Assembly: GCA_028753945.1 (NCBI GenBank)
Contig: JAPNXP010000008.1
Span: 744,001 to 808,000 of the forward strand
Reading direction: 5' to 3'
Origin: Hexactinellida sp. DTS-2022
Lineage: Eukaryota > Porifera > Hexactinellida
Length of the DNA: 64,000 nucleotides
The position numbers and the translations under genes were made by a program. Below the pieces are notes generated by a model. The model saw only the letters and a list, made by a program, of their open reading frames with translations. It did no database searches and was not told the DNA's origin. Positions within the stretch are counted from its first letter, which is position 1, and the number at the start of each line of letters is the position of its first letter. Below, one piece after another: positions 11,501-20,213 of this stretch.

Positions 11501-14500
11501 TATTTTGTGCAGACAGCATTGGGACCAAGCTTGATTGTTCGTTAATCGGATTATGGAAGTTTCGCTGTAGTTAACATAAAATATTCTCTATTGTAATTTG
11601 AGAAGCTGTGAAGTTAGATAATAGTGTAATAATATTATACTTCACCTATTTGAAAATTTGCCTTTCATTTTAGAAGATATTTCAAATATATTTATATATG
11701 CGGAAATAATATGTAATAATCGAATTACTGTTACAGCTAACAACAGTGAACGACCGGGACTAAAATTTTGACCGGGACCAGGACCGTGACCGGGAATATA
11801 ATTTTTCACCGGGACCGAGCCGGGACCGGGACCGGGACCTGGATTGCTTTTAGGAGGCGATGAATGGAGTTCTAGTTACAATACACATTGTAGAATTTCA
11901 TCCTAATTGTAGTGTTGAAAGATCACTACCAAATCAAAAGCTTCTTGTTTTTCAATTAGATTCTAAAAATCTTATTATATTTCCTCACTTTATCTGCAAT
12001 TGGCTTCTTAATAATAGGTATATACTAATATGAATTTATAAGTGGATCTTATGGTGTAATTTGTATTGAATTCCATTAATCACATTTACATCTGTTATAT
12101 CTTAGAGTAAGTTAGCTTTGCTTCTTGATTCTCTTTTAAAACATCTGTTAACTATCTATCATGAGTAAACGTCCACGTCCCAGATCGAGTGTATGGTCAT
12201 ATTTCACTGTGGATACCAATAATCAAGCTATAGCTATTTGTAAGGCTGACAACTGCAAAAATACTAAAGTCCGTAGAGGAAAGGATGGAGCTGAGAAAAA
12301 AGACTTCTCAACTAAAGCTCTTTGGCTGCATCTACAAAATTACCACGAAAGAGACTATGATAGTGCCAGAGATGAACGAAGTGTAACTGAAGCAGCAAAA
12401 CTAGCAAAGGTAGATGAAAGAGAGAAGAAAAGAGAAGTGTACTCACTCTCTACAGTGCAATTGACGTTATCAGAAACTAATGAGCGCTCCATTAAATGGA
12501 ATCCAGATAAACCTGAACAGCTTTTGGGTGAAAAGCTATTGGTACAGTGGCTGTGTGACGGTTTATTACCATATTCAACAGTTAACAATGCTCAGTTCCA
12601 TAAAATAATTTCTCATTTAAATAATAGGTTTACCGTTCCATCAGAAAAAACTATTAGACAAAAACTGATTCCCAACTTGGATAGAAAAGTGCAATACAAG
12701 ATAAAACAGTCTCTCGACGAAAATGATGTCGGAGTATACTCGATAACAACAGACATCTGGTCTAACAAAGGTCAGCGATCATTTATTAGCTATACCGTAC
12801 ATTACATAAATGATGATTGGCAGAGAAAGATAGGAATCCTACGATGTATGCCTTACGACAGTGCACATACCGGAGAAAGTATCGCTATGGTTTTGTCAGG
12901 AATCAGAAAAAGCTGGTGTTTGCAGAATGTTCATTGCCTTGTTAGAGATAATGCAGCTAATTTGGTAAAAGGTTCTGAAATTGCAAATCAACAGTCAGTT
13001 GGTTGCATGTGCCACATTCTCCATCTTATTGTGAAACATGCGGTATTAGAACAAAGTGGTGTGAAACTGATGAGACAACGCCTCCAAAAACTAATAAAAA
13101 AACTCCGCAGACCAAAAGCAATTGCTATTGTAAGAAAGTTTCAGCAGGAATTTGGAATTCCTAAAAAATGTTTGATTCTTTGTGTGGAGACCAGATGGAA
13201 TAGTGACTACTTGATGTTTGAAAGGGCTATAGAACTAAAACGCGTCATTAGAGCTGTTGAAGATGATGCTCAACTTAAAATCACCACAGATTGTAAACTG
13301 ACCCCAACTGATTGGGATATTATGTCGAAAGTAATTTAAACTCCTAAAACCTATTTTTACAGCTACTCTCTCAGTTGAAGGTGACCTAGCTTCAATTTCA
13401 GATATCATTCCCATCACAAAAAGAATGAAAATGGAGCTTGAACAAGTACAAGAATTTGGGATAGGAACGTTGAAGATTAAATTATTAGAAAATATCCACA
13501 AATATTTAGAGGGTGGCGATACTAGAACACATTTCGTCAATGTTGAAAAAAGTGATGTTCATGCATTTGCAACCTTACTAGATCCAAGATATAAAGGTTT
13601 GTTCTTCCAAAGTAAAGCAAATGCTGAAAGAGCTAAGCGAAGGCTAAAATGTGTAGCTAATGATGTTCTAAACTCAAGAAATATAATAGAAACCACTGTT
13701 ACTATTTCGAACACTGTTGATCAAGTTCAAGAGAGAGACAATGAGTCTAGACCATTATCATGGGAAGACTGTGTTCTTAGTGAGGATGAAGAAAGTGTAC
13801 TTGAGACAGGAGTAAGTGATACTGAGAAAGAACTTACTGACTATTTCTCCAAATGTAAAAGAATACCTATGGATGGAGACTCTCTAATGTTTTGGAAGTT
13901 AAGCGAAAAACAGTTTCCTATATTAAGTCTATTAGCGAGAACATATCTTTGTCCACCAGCAAGCTCGTCGACTTCAGAAAGAGAATTTAGCATAGCTGGA
14001 ATAATCACAAACAATCGACAAATCAGGCTGCTCCCTACAAACACAGAAAGATTACTATTCCTAAAATACAATCTTCGAGCAATTGGATGGGACACTCAGA
14101 TTCCTCAACCACCAGAATCATTCATTCAACCAAATGATTTAACTCTCGAAATGTTAGAGGAAAATATGTACCAGGAAAGTAACATAAACCAGATCGATAG
14201 TGAATATAGTGATTCCAGTGACGGTGAAGAAAGTAATGAAAATGAATAAACACCATGGTTTATGTTTAGTTGATTATGTAGGAATCATAATAGTTATCAA
14301 AAATGTAAAATATATATAATCTTCCATTTCATAAATACTTTAGTAGTCCAGGATAACGCGGTTCATTCATTCAATTAATAAATTTGAATAGCCTATTCCC
14401 GGTTAGGATTCCCGGTGAAAAGACGAATATTACCAGGACCGGGACCTGGACCGGGACTCGAAAAATTGCCGGGATTGACCGGGACCGGGACTCAAACCGG

Positions 14501-16294
14501 GATCCCGGTCGTTCCCTGGCTAACAAATATCTACAGCTATCGCAACCCCTTTCCCCTGGCATTCAGGAAAATTTTAAGCTTCTAAATAACCAAAATCATC
14601 GGTTGCCCTATGTTCAGGGGCGGCGCCACCGCCGCCGTTCGGGGGGGCGGACATACAGTTGTAATGATAATTTCCCGACCTCCTTGCTTGGGAACGGCCG
14701 CTTTTCTTGCGTAAACACTGGATTTCCGCCCCTCCAATGGGGGGGCGGCCGCCTCCCCCCTCGCGCCGCCACTGCCTATGTTTCAAATCTACCTATATGT
14801 AATATGTTATACTAATTCTACGGAATACGTGAGGGAGAATTCGCCTATTTACAACTTTGTTAATTTGTATTAATTTATATAAGAACGTAATGATAATTAG
14901 GCTCCGAGTGATGATAGAATTAATATCCTCACTTCGTCAATAGAAAATGACATGCCAATCAATTGCTTGTATTTCCTTATTAAAACTTACTTTGCTGGTA
15001 AAAGAAGGATCATTATCAGTAATAATTCTGACGGGTGCACCATAATTGCAATATATTGAGAATATTGCAGCAGATACTTCAGTAGCATTCTTTGTTTTAA
15101 GTGGACGGGTTGCAACAAATTTCGTAAAATAATCAGTCATTGTTAGAATATACTGGAATCCATCGGGAGAGCACATAAGAGGCCCTATCATATCCATCCC
15201 ACACAAATACCAAGGTTTAGCAACAACAACTATGGGTTTTAGTGGTCGGGTTGTTTTGATGGAGAAGTTCGAATTTGATTGACAATTCTCACATGATAAT
15301 ACCTTAAAGCAGCATGAATATGTATTAGTATATTAACTACAACATAAACATTGTTGTCTAGATTATTAATACTTATAATTCGATTGTTGTTTGTGTGTTT
15401 GTCCGGTTGTATTTATAATTATCATAACTTATATAACTTATATAATTATCATAACTTATATAACTTATCATAATTATATAATTATTAATTAATTAAGTGA
15501 GAAGCAGCACTTATAATAAAAAAAGATAGGATTGCGAGTCAAATGTTATTATAGGTAACAAGTTTGCTGATTCCGAATTTCTAATATGAATAGTTGTTGT
15601 TATTGTTTACATAATAAGTAAACAAATTGATGAAAATTCAAAATGAACCTAGAGACTAGCTTCCGACAACTTTAATAAGTAAACAAGTATGTGAATTTCT
15701 AATTTTACATTAACAATATATAATATGATATTTACTGTTGTTGTTTACAATTGATAAAAACGAGACCGAAGGGCTCGTAAGCTATTAATTAAGTTAATAA
15801 GTTGCATAGTTATTTCAGTTATATAATATGACACCCTTGTATCACGAAGGGGTAGAAGTATAAATAAAAAATACCCAACACTTAAATTGATGCCATTTCA
15901 ATTAAAATCAATTTTCATTTTGATTTACAGTTACGTAGTCTGTAATGGGCTTAGACATAATGAGGACTCATATTTATGTGAAATACTCGAACAAATCCTT
16001 ACATAGTCCTTGATCTCTCGAAACATGTTAGACCAATAGTACCTTTGCTTGATGATGCTATAAGTTCCATGTATTCCCTTGTGTCGCCCAATATCATCGT
16101 GACACTCCTTCAGTATGTTTGGTACTTGGTTACGTTTGATTACCAAAACATCAATTTCTCCCTCCTTTTTGTATAGTAAACCATTTTTCAATGACAAATT
16201 TGTGCAATTCCACTTTAACAGCCTCAGAAAGAGATTGTGGGTAGGACTTGGAAGTGAGATACTGGACCAAATTCATATAAAATTCATCGTCCAT
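8476..16294 (-). CDS. split gene for a gypsy-type integrase (GIN/KRBA2 or Ginger-like), span of exons
   Basis: Six exon pieces on the minus strand together encode an H2C2 zinc finger, a DDE integrase core and a C-terminal tail: A 16003-16294, B 14991-15302, C 11313-11419, D 10905-11104 continued at 10122-10181, E 8684-8769, F 8476-8595. GT donors and AG acceptors flank the pieces. A/B and B/C join in phase 0. C/D joins in phase 2, restoring a Gln codon. LTR retrotransposons of this type normally lack introns, so this is either a Ginger-type DNA transposon or a gypsy integrase captured as a host gene. Exon A has a frameshift, MITEs interrupt exon D, and D/E phases disagree, so the copy is probably dead or has a missed exon. 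Known relatives by family are vertebrate GIN1 and KRBA2-like proteins; assignment is by motif. Confidence 0.6.
8684..8769 (-). CDS. integrase gene exon E (putative)
   Basis: Between a CATAG/ATTAG acceptor and a GTAAAT donor: QELQKEFESDAPDISIDI then LSRKIVSIK. A MITE lies just upstream of it in the gene, at the intron border. Its entry phase does not match exon D, so an exon may be missing. Confidence 0.45.
8788..9122. mobile_element. hAT-like MITE (ATTTAAATCA-rich) at an exon border
   Basis: The ends CAGGGTTGATAAAAATCA and TGATTTAAATCAAACATACCTG are imperfect inverted repeats. The interior is many GATTTAAATCA motifs. GGGTCTA occurs at 8766-8772 and 9123-9129 as a probable duplication, with 15 extra bases on the left side. 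Confidence 0.6.
9169..9890. mobile_element. pogo/Tigger-like element
   Basis: TA-flanked ends CAGGTATCCCTCTTTTTACGC and the inverse of CAGTAATACCTCGTTTTACGC. CGCGTAAAACGA recurs near both ends. The interior includes a CCCATGGGAATTCCC palindrome block at 9399-9545, probably a further insertion. No transposase frame. Confidence 0.75.
9912..9997. mobile_element. tiny pogo-like MITE (86 bp)
   Basis: The inverted ends CAGTATACTCCGCTTAATAG / CTATTAAGCGGAGTCGACTG form almost half of the element. TA precedes it and CA follows. Confidence 0.75.
10122..10181 (-). CDS. integrase gene exon D, part beyond the MITE
   Basis: It reads PSDNEDLEYEITEIFEANSD and ends at a GTAAGT donor. The acidic tail is plausible after the LP block. 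It was assigned to exon D because it abuts the other side of the MITE at 10182-10904. Confidence 0.5.
10182..10904. mobile_element. MITE of the GGGCCCGTATTCAC / ACTTAAGTAC family inside integrase exon D
   Basis: The right end GTGAATACGGGCCCTG equals the terminus at 30472 in reverse. Body repeats such as TACTTAAGTACGTACTTA are shared with 30472-30665 and 31920-32010. The left end looks truncated. Confidence 0.6.
10246..10794. mobile_element. Tc1/mariner-like MITE nested in the previous element
   Basis: The ends CACTAAGCAGCCAAAAGTAT and the inverse of CACTAACCGGCCAAAGGTAT are flanked by TA. It splits the ACTTAAGTAC repeats of the enclosing MITE. Confidence 0.75.
10905..11104 (-). CDS. integrase gene exon D, first part
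   Basis: It follows a TTTCTAG acceptor and reads SLKKSLMNHMEHRPEYLES, VAFSINNHVRDATKYSAFEL and MFRRKARLPIE. This is the helix after the catalytic Glu plus the TxxSPFxLxxGRxxxLP block of integrases. It is cut at 10904 by a MITE; the frame seems to resume at 10181. Confidence 0.65.
11313..11419 (-). CDS. integrase gene exon C: region of the third catalytic residue
   Basis: Between an AG acceptor (ATACGTAG) and a GTAAGT donor it encodes INKELHTKCDTS, then SFSAPYHPQTNGLDESTNK. The PYHPQTNGLxE block is diagnostic of gypsy-type integrases and carries the catalytic Glu. It is separated from exon B by a 3.57-kb intron that contains a complete hAT transposon. Confidence 0.65.
11744..14518 (+). mobile_element. 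hAT DNA transposon with TIRs and 8-bp TSD
   Basis: TIRs are CAGTGAACGACCGGGA (left) and the inverse of CAGGGAACGACCGGGA (right). Exact TSDs GCTAACAA are at 11736-11743 and 14519-14526. Sub-terminal GACCGGGA arrays at both ends are likely transposase binding sites. It encodes one transposase with a BED finger. It lies in the intron between integrase exons B and C. Confidence 0.93.
12161..14249 (+). CDS. hAT transposase, BED finger, one frameshift
   Basis: Two frames (12161-13339 and 13342-14249) make about 695 residues. Residues 1-65 form a BED zinc finger with W12, C27, C32, H57 and H62. TTDIWSNKGQ and LVRDNAANLVKGSE carry the first two acidic catalytic residues, and GCMCHILHLIV follows. The C-terminus has the hATC dimerisation block: FW...FPILSLLARTYLCPPAS then SEREFSIAG and FLKYNL. 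Near 13335-13341 the first frame stops while homology (LLKPIFTATLS) continues at once in the next frame, so a one-base indel is more likely than an intron; the GT...AG option would be only about 32 bp and out of phase. The ATG follows an AT-rich leader. The copy looks young but is probably inactive. Confidence 0.9.
14615..14774. mobile_element. hAT MITE, TSD CCTATGTT
   Basis: The ends CAGGGGCGGCGCCACC and GGCGCGAGG...GCCGCCACTG are GC-rich inverted repeats. Exact 8-bp TSD at 14607-14614 and 14775-14782. Confidence 0.88.
14991..15302 (-). CDS. integrase gene exon B: CC of the zinc finger and first two catalytic Asp
   Basis: It opens with VLSCENCQSNSNF, the Cys pair completing the zinc finger begun in exon A. 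It continues with GMDMIGPL and YILTMTDYFTKF, the region of the first catalytic Asp, and RIITDNDPSFTSK with the second Asp in the TDN(G/D) box. A GTAAGT donor follows directly. The usual Gly of TDNG is Asp here. Confidence 0.65.
15358..15780 (+). mobile_element. Helitron-like short element, family A copy
   Basis: The 5' part (ATTGTTGTTTGTGTGTTTGTCCGG), the internal GTAAACAAG/TTGTTGTTGTTTAC units and the 3' end GAGACCGAAGGGCTCGTA match copies at 24418-24950, 32505-33001, 44236-44485 and 45553-46459. No TIRs or clear TSDs; other copies carry hairpins near the 3' end, as in Helitrons or Helentrons. It lies in the intron between integrase exons A and B. Confidence 0.55.
16003..16294 (-). CDS. integrase gene exon A: N-terminal region and HH of the zinc finger
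   Basis: It starts at ATG 16294 right after a TTCACAG acceptor-like site and ends at a GTAAGG donor. The first part (MDDEFYMNLVQYLTSKSYP) has the look of the N-terminal helix region of KRBA2/GIN-type proteins. The second part has SLKNGLLYKKEGEIDVLV and the His pair of the H2C2 finger (CHDDIGRHKGIHGTYSIIK), with YYWSNMFREIKDY before the donor. The two parts are in different frames; the shift falls at about 16197-16205. Confidence 0.6.
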
Positions 16295-16980
16295 CTGTGA
16301 ATAAAGATAAAATACTCTGGTATCAATGAAGTAGAATTCACAATTGTCAATTAATGCACTTTATTTATATGTCACCAAATTGTGCAAATCAGAAGTCGTT
16401 AAAAGATAATGATGAACACAATTATTGCGAAGTAATATTATTGATTAAAATCTATTTCTATTATTTCAATCATTTTGTTACAAAACATAGTAGTCACCAA
16501 TATTAAAATAGATCTATTATATATCAGTCACTTTGTTACAGACAGTCATTTTGTTACGAAACAGCACGCTATAATAAGATTAATATGATTGACAATAGCA
16601 ATAATGATTGAGAATCTTGAAAGTCTCCCTATACATCTTAATTCTTAACAAATTTGTTAAATGGGAATAATTTCAGACCAATTTATTCTGGGAATAATTT
16701 CAGACCAAATCCGTTGCTATATACAGCAATTAGATCAACAGAATTGTGATGCTGGCACTGGGAAATTCATTTAATCTAATGAGTTGATAAAACAAATCAG
16801 TCAAGTTATACGGAATACATGCTCATTTTTAAATTCATATGGTTGCGTAATTATATATTTATTACCATATTTTCCCGAATAAGCGCCGGGTCAATAAAAA
16901 TGACATTGGTATGATAAAATTTCTACACATTAGTTGATCACTGTAATGTAATTCCATTGATTTTGGCAACTTCGGTAGGT
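16295..16980. other. no gene seen
   Basis: AT-rich; short inverted motifs around CATTTTGTTACA. Nothing recognised. Confidence 0.4.
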
Positions 16981-16984
16981 ATCT

Positions 16985-17075
16985 GAGATGGAACAGGTCG
17001 GGATTTTCATGACCCGACCCGACCGGTGCTTTTGGAAATTTGACCCGACCCGACCGGTCGGTCGACCGGTCAATC
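16985..17075. repeat. GACCCGACCCGACCGG tandem tract
   Basis: Short direct repeats of (GACCC)GACCGGT resemble the sub-terminal arrays of hAT ends such as those at 11744 and 30884. No partner end was found. Confidence 0.4.
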
Positions 17076-17362
17076 ATATCTAGCAATAATTTATAAATAA
17101 TAGAAAACAAATTATGATATTATGATATCGAATAGATCATATAGATATCTCGACCGGGACTATATTTTAATGTAATAACCTATGAAGATTCTTACGTCAT
17201 TTGTCACCATGGGAGGTCCATTCTTAAAAAGTTTTTTTTACAGGGATTTGAAGCAATCTTATCCTATCTATATATACAGTCGAAATCGGATTATTTTGTC
17301 ATCGGATTATTTTGTTTTATCGGACTATTTTGTCCTAATATTCGAGGAAAATTATGATATAT

Positions 17363-18070
17363 ATGTTGCAGTCCAAGTGCGTTTCAACGCCAAACGCGTT
17401 TGGCGCATTTTAATTCAGCCTAACTCGTTTGGCGTGTTTATATACGCCATTCGCGTTTCTAACATTATTTCTTTATATTTGGTGTTACAGTGGAGCCTCC
17501 CATAACGGACACTCCAAATAGCGGACAACCTCTAAATACGGACAACCCTCGTGGCACGGATTTATTTATTTAGCATATGTCTAATAGAAAAGCAACCTCT
17601 AAATGCGGACAACCTCTAAATAACGGACAACGGTTCCGGTCCCAAGGTGTCCGTACATCAGAGGCTCTACTGTATTTAATTCAAATTTTGTTCAACAATA
17701 CAAATAATTTTGAATTATTCGGAATTATATTTCCCTCTAAGGCGGGGTACATATTGTTCAATTACTTAGTTTTGAACGTGAATTGTTTTTAATTCACAAT
17801 GGTTTTAAATATTTAGTATAAGTCGCAATGGTATTATTTTAGTACAGAGATTATAATTAACAGTAAATATTGTAGAACAGATAATTGAATATTAATTAGA
17901 TACATACTCTGTTTGTGAATAATCTAACTAGCATTATTAATTAAATAACAACAAATAAAAAGAAATAATGTTAGAAACGCGAATGGCGTATATAAACACG
18001 CCATACGCGTTTGGCTTAATTAAAATGCGCCAAACGCGTTTGGCGTTGAAACGCACTTGGACTGCAACAT
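17363..18070. mobile_element. long-TIR MITE, third level
   Basis: Inverted arms of about 105 bp: TTGCAGTCCAAGTGCGTTTC...CGCGTTTGGCG...TACGCCATTCGCG, repeated in reverse at 17965-18068. The class is unclear. Confidence 0.8.
17488..17672. mobile_element. pogo-like MITE (GGAGCCTCCCATAACGG), innermost
   Basis: TA-flanked, ends CAGTGGAGCCTCCC / GAGGCTCTACTG, and multiple CCTCTAAATA(G)CGGACAA units. Nearly identical to 20612-20798, so both are recent. Confidence 0.87.
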
Positions 18071-18176
18071 ATATACTATTTTGCATGGATATCCTACCAG
18101 GTTTTTTTGTCTATCGGATTATTTTGTCGAATTATCCATGAAAAGAATTGGAGAAAATAATCCGATTTCGACTGTA

Positions 18177-18288
18177 CATGCAATGACCTTTAACTCGCTA
18201 TGTAGTATGTCTCCATGTAAATCTCGGTAATATACCTAAATTTAGCACTGGAGACATACTACATAGTGAGTTAAAAGGTTATTGCATG
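18177..18288. mobile_element. small TA-flanked hairpin MITE
   Basis: CATGCAATGACCTTTAACTC...GTATGTCTCCA pairs with TGGAGACATAC...GAGTTAAAAGGTTATTGCATG. It sits between the second-level element and the right outer arm, in the outer element. Confidence 0.78.
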
Positions 18289-18489
18289 TATATAGGATAA
18301 GATATGCTTCAAATCCCTTAAAAAATAGCTAAAGAATGGACTTCCCATGGTGATAAATGACGTAGGAATCTTCAAAAGGTTATTACGTTAAATGTATAGT
18401 CCCGATTAATTATAGCTAAGCCTATAGAACTAGACTCCTAATGTGAACTAACTGGGAGGTGAATAACTCATAATTATCACTAGCATATA

Positions 18490-18969
18490 CAGTACCCGGA
18501 CAAAAGTATTCGACCACCCAACATTTTCCCATTGAAAATAGTACTATAGTAGGTCTAATACTATTGTTCAATGTAATAAAACTTTATGACATACTGCTAT
18601 TTTGATTTCATATTCGTATTCTACACATTCGAATTACCCATTTTAGATGCCTTCAAATTGGTTACATATTAATTGGGTTGAAATTATCATCAAATGGCAA
18701 CATGTGCTACCAGTTCCCATCTCTCCCATAGTGGCAATTTGGGAAAAGTGGTATATAGTGGCACAGGATGATAATTTTTAACCAAATTAAAAAGGGATTG
18801 AATTGAAAGCTTCTACAAGTGTAAATTCGAATACGCAGAATACGAATTTGTAATCGAAATATCAATATCTCATGTAATTTGAAAACAAAATCTTCCATTG
18901 TTCAACCAACTATAGTACTATTTTCAATGGGAAAATGTTGGGTGGTCGAATACTTTTGTCCGGGTAGTG
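18490..18969. mobile_element. Tc1/mariner-like MITE with ~55-bp TIRs
   Basis: CAGTACCCGGACAAAAGTAT extends as an inverted repeat through ATTTTCCCATTGAAAATAGT on both sides. TA flanks. The interior is non-coding. It truncates the coding-like stretch at 18985-19640. Confidence 0.82.
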
Positions 18970-18984
18970 TATGTATGTCCTGTA

Positions 18985-19640
18985 ACAGCACTGTTTCCTC
19001 ATCCATTGGGAATGGTTATCTTCTTCATATTCTATCTCTGACAAGAGTTTAGTTTTGAATTCCTCTTCGCTTAAACCTTCGTATACGGATTCGTAATTTT
19101 GGATTTTCGGTATCAAATCATCTCTTTATCTTTATGTCATGATGTCACAAGCACAGTTATATCTTTAATGCTTATTCCTTCTTGAATGCAGCAATTCAAT
19201 ATCTCTTCTGTGTTTTGACTCCTTGTTAAATCATATGCAAATGTGCTCCAGTCATTCGCTGCTACATCTAGTAGCAGAGTTATGAACGTGTGTACTGTCT
19301 CTCCGTTACGACTTGTTATGTAGCTGATGCATTTAGCCAAGGTTTCTTCCTGCTAGAGATAGCAATTTTCTGTTATTAATTTGTTCAATTACTCGCATGA
19401 ACTCTACAGAGTTAAATTCCTTCCAATTCTTCAGCTAATGAATTATTTCAATGCCGGGTTCGTTACTTGCTTTAACTGTTTCGATTATTCGATTTGGAAT
19501 CACGAGACTAACATTGTCGTTTCTGGTTAATTCTTTCGATAATTGCTTCATAGCGGGCCATACTCCTATCTCGTATTTGGCCATCTCAGTCTATTTAAAC
19601 TCAACAGTAACAACACTTCTCAGATGCTCAGTGGATAACG
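18985..19640 (-). pseudogene. unrecognised coding remnant
   Basis: Three open stretches run in order on the minus strand. One starts MAKYEIGVWPAMKQLSK at about 19640. One reads KNWKEFNSVEFMRVIEQ and continues as LAKCISYITSRNGE and NDWSTFAYDLTRSQNTEE. One reads IPKIQNYESVYEGLSEEEF. They are separated by a stop (19.49 kb) and frame changes, and the last is cut by the MITE at 18969. Helical, mixed-charge composition; no known motif. Possibly the gag or accessory ORF of a retroelement. Confidence 0.35.
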
Positions 19641-19823
19641 ACCTGTATCCACACATTTAAAACAGCACTATTAAATACGCTATTTGTTAATTTGAATTTA
19701 CACTAGAACCAAATATGAACTCATACTAGGCTATGGTATTAGCGGTTTCGTTTCGGATCACTCATCCTCAGGGATGTAAACAGCTCGGCGGTAACAGCAA
19801 ACAGCAATTTTACTGTGCCAACT

Positions 19824-19960
19824 ACCTTATAATAGGAAATTTTGTTAACGCTCCATTAAATTTAGCGCGATTTAGAGCAGACTTTTTCAAATACATGAAA
19901 TTAACGCAATTGAGGAGAACATTTTTTAATACATTAAATTAACGCGAATAAATAGAAAAA
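19824..19960. repeat. AGGAAATT..TTAACGCG repeat, partial
   Basis: Related to 2146-2214; the inverted partner is weak. Next to it, 20045-20150 carries TAGGCGTCGTGAACCACCGG and CCCGGAATTA tandem units, a probable hAT-type terminus without a partner. Confidence 0.4.
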
Positions 19961-20213
19961 ATTCAAAATTATTAATTTCCTGATTAAAATACTATTCTTA
20001 TCCCGATTCCCAAATATATTTCAGATTTCTTTGATTGACAAGCATAGGCGTCGTGAACCACCGGGCACCCGGACATGTCCGGGCGGCCCAGAGTAGCTGC
20101 CCGGAATTACCCGGAATTACCCGGATTTACCCGGAATCCGGATAAACTTCGGGTAATAGTCATGCCTGCCAAACTATTTGAGTCATATCCATGTATGGGC
20201 TCCAATATTCCCC

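Larger units (their letters stand above)
17277..18174. mobile_element. pogo-like MITE, second level
   Basis: The ends CAGTCGAAATCGGATTATTT and AAATAATCCGATTTCGACTG are inverted and TA-flanked. GGATTATTTTGTC repeats occur inside each end. Confidence 0.85.
17155..18404. mobile_element. foldback MITE, outermost of a five-element nest
   Basis: About 115-bp inverted arms: CGGGACTATATTTTAATG...CCATGGGAGGTCC on the left and its diverged reverse complement at 18290-18404. A third copy of one arm is at about 21288-21350. Four further MITEs lie inside. Confidence 0.8.

Noticed and set aside
13329-13360. 32-bp GT...AG intron in the hAT transposase
   Set aside because: Too short, wrong phase, and the protein family sequence continues through it in another frame; a one-base indel explains it.
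18707-18898. Minus-strand 63-codon frame
   Set aside because: Lies wholly inside the Tc1-like MITE 18490-18969.
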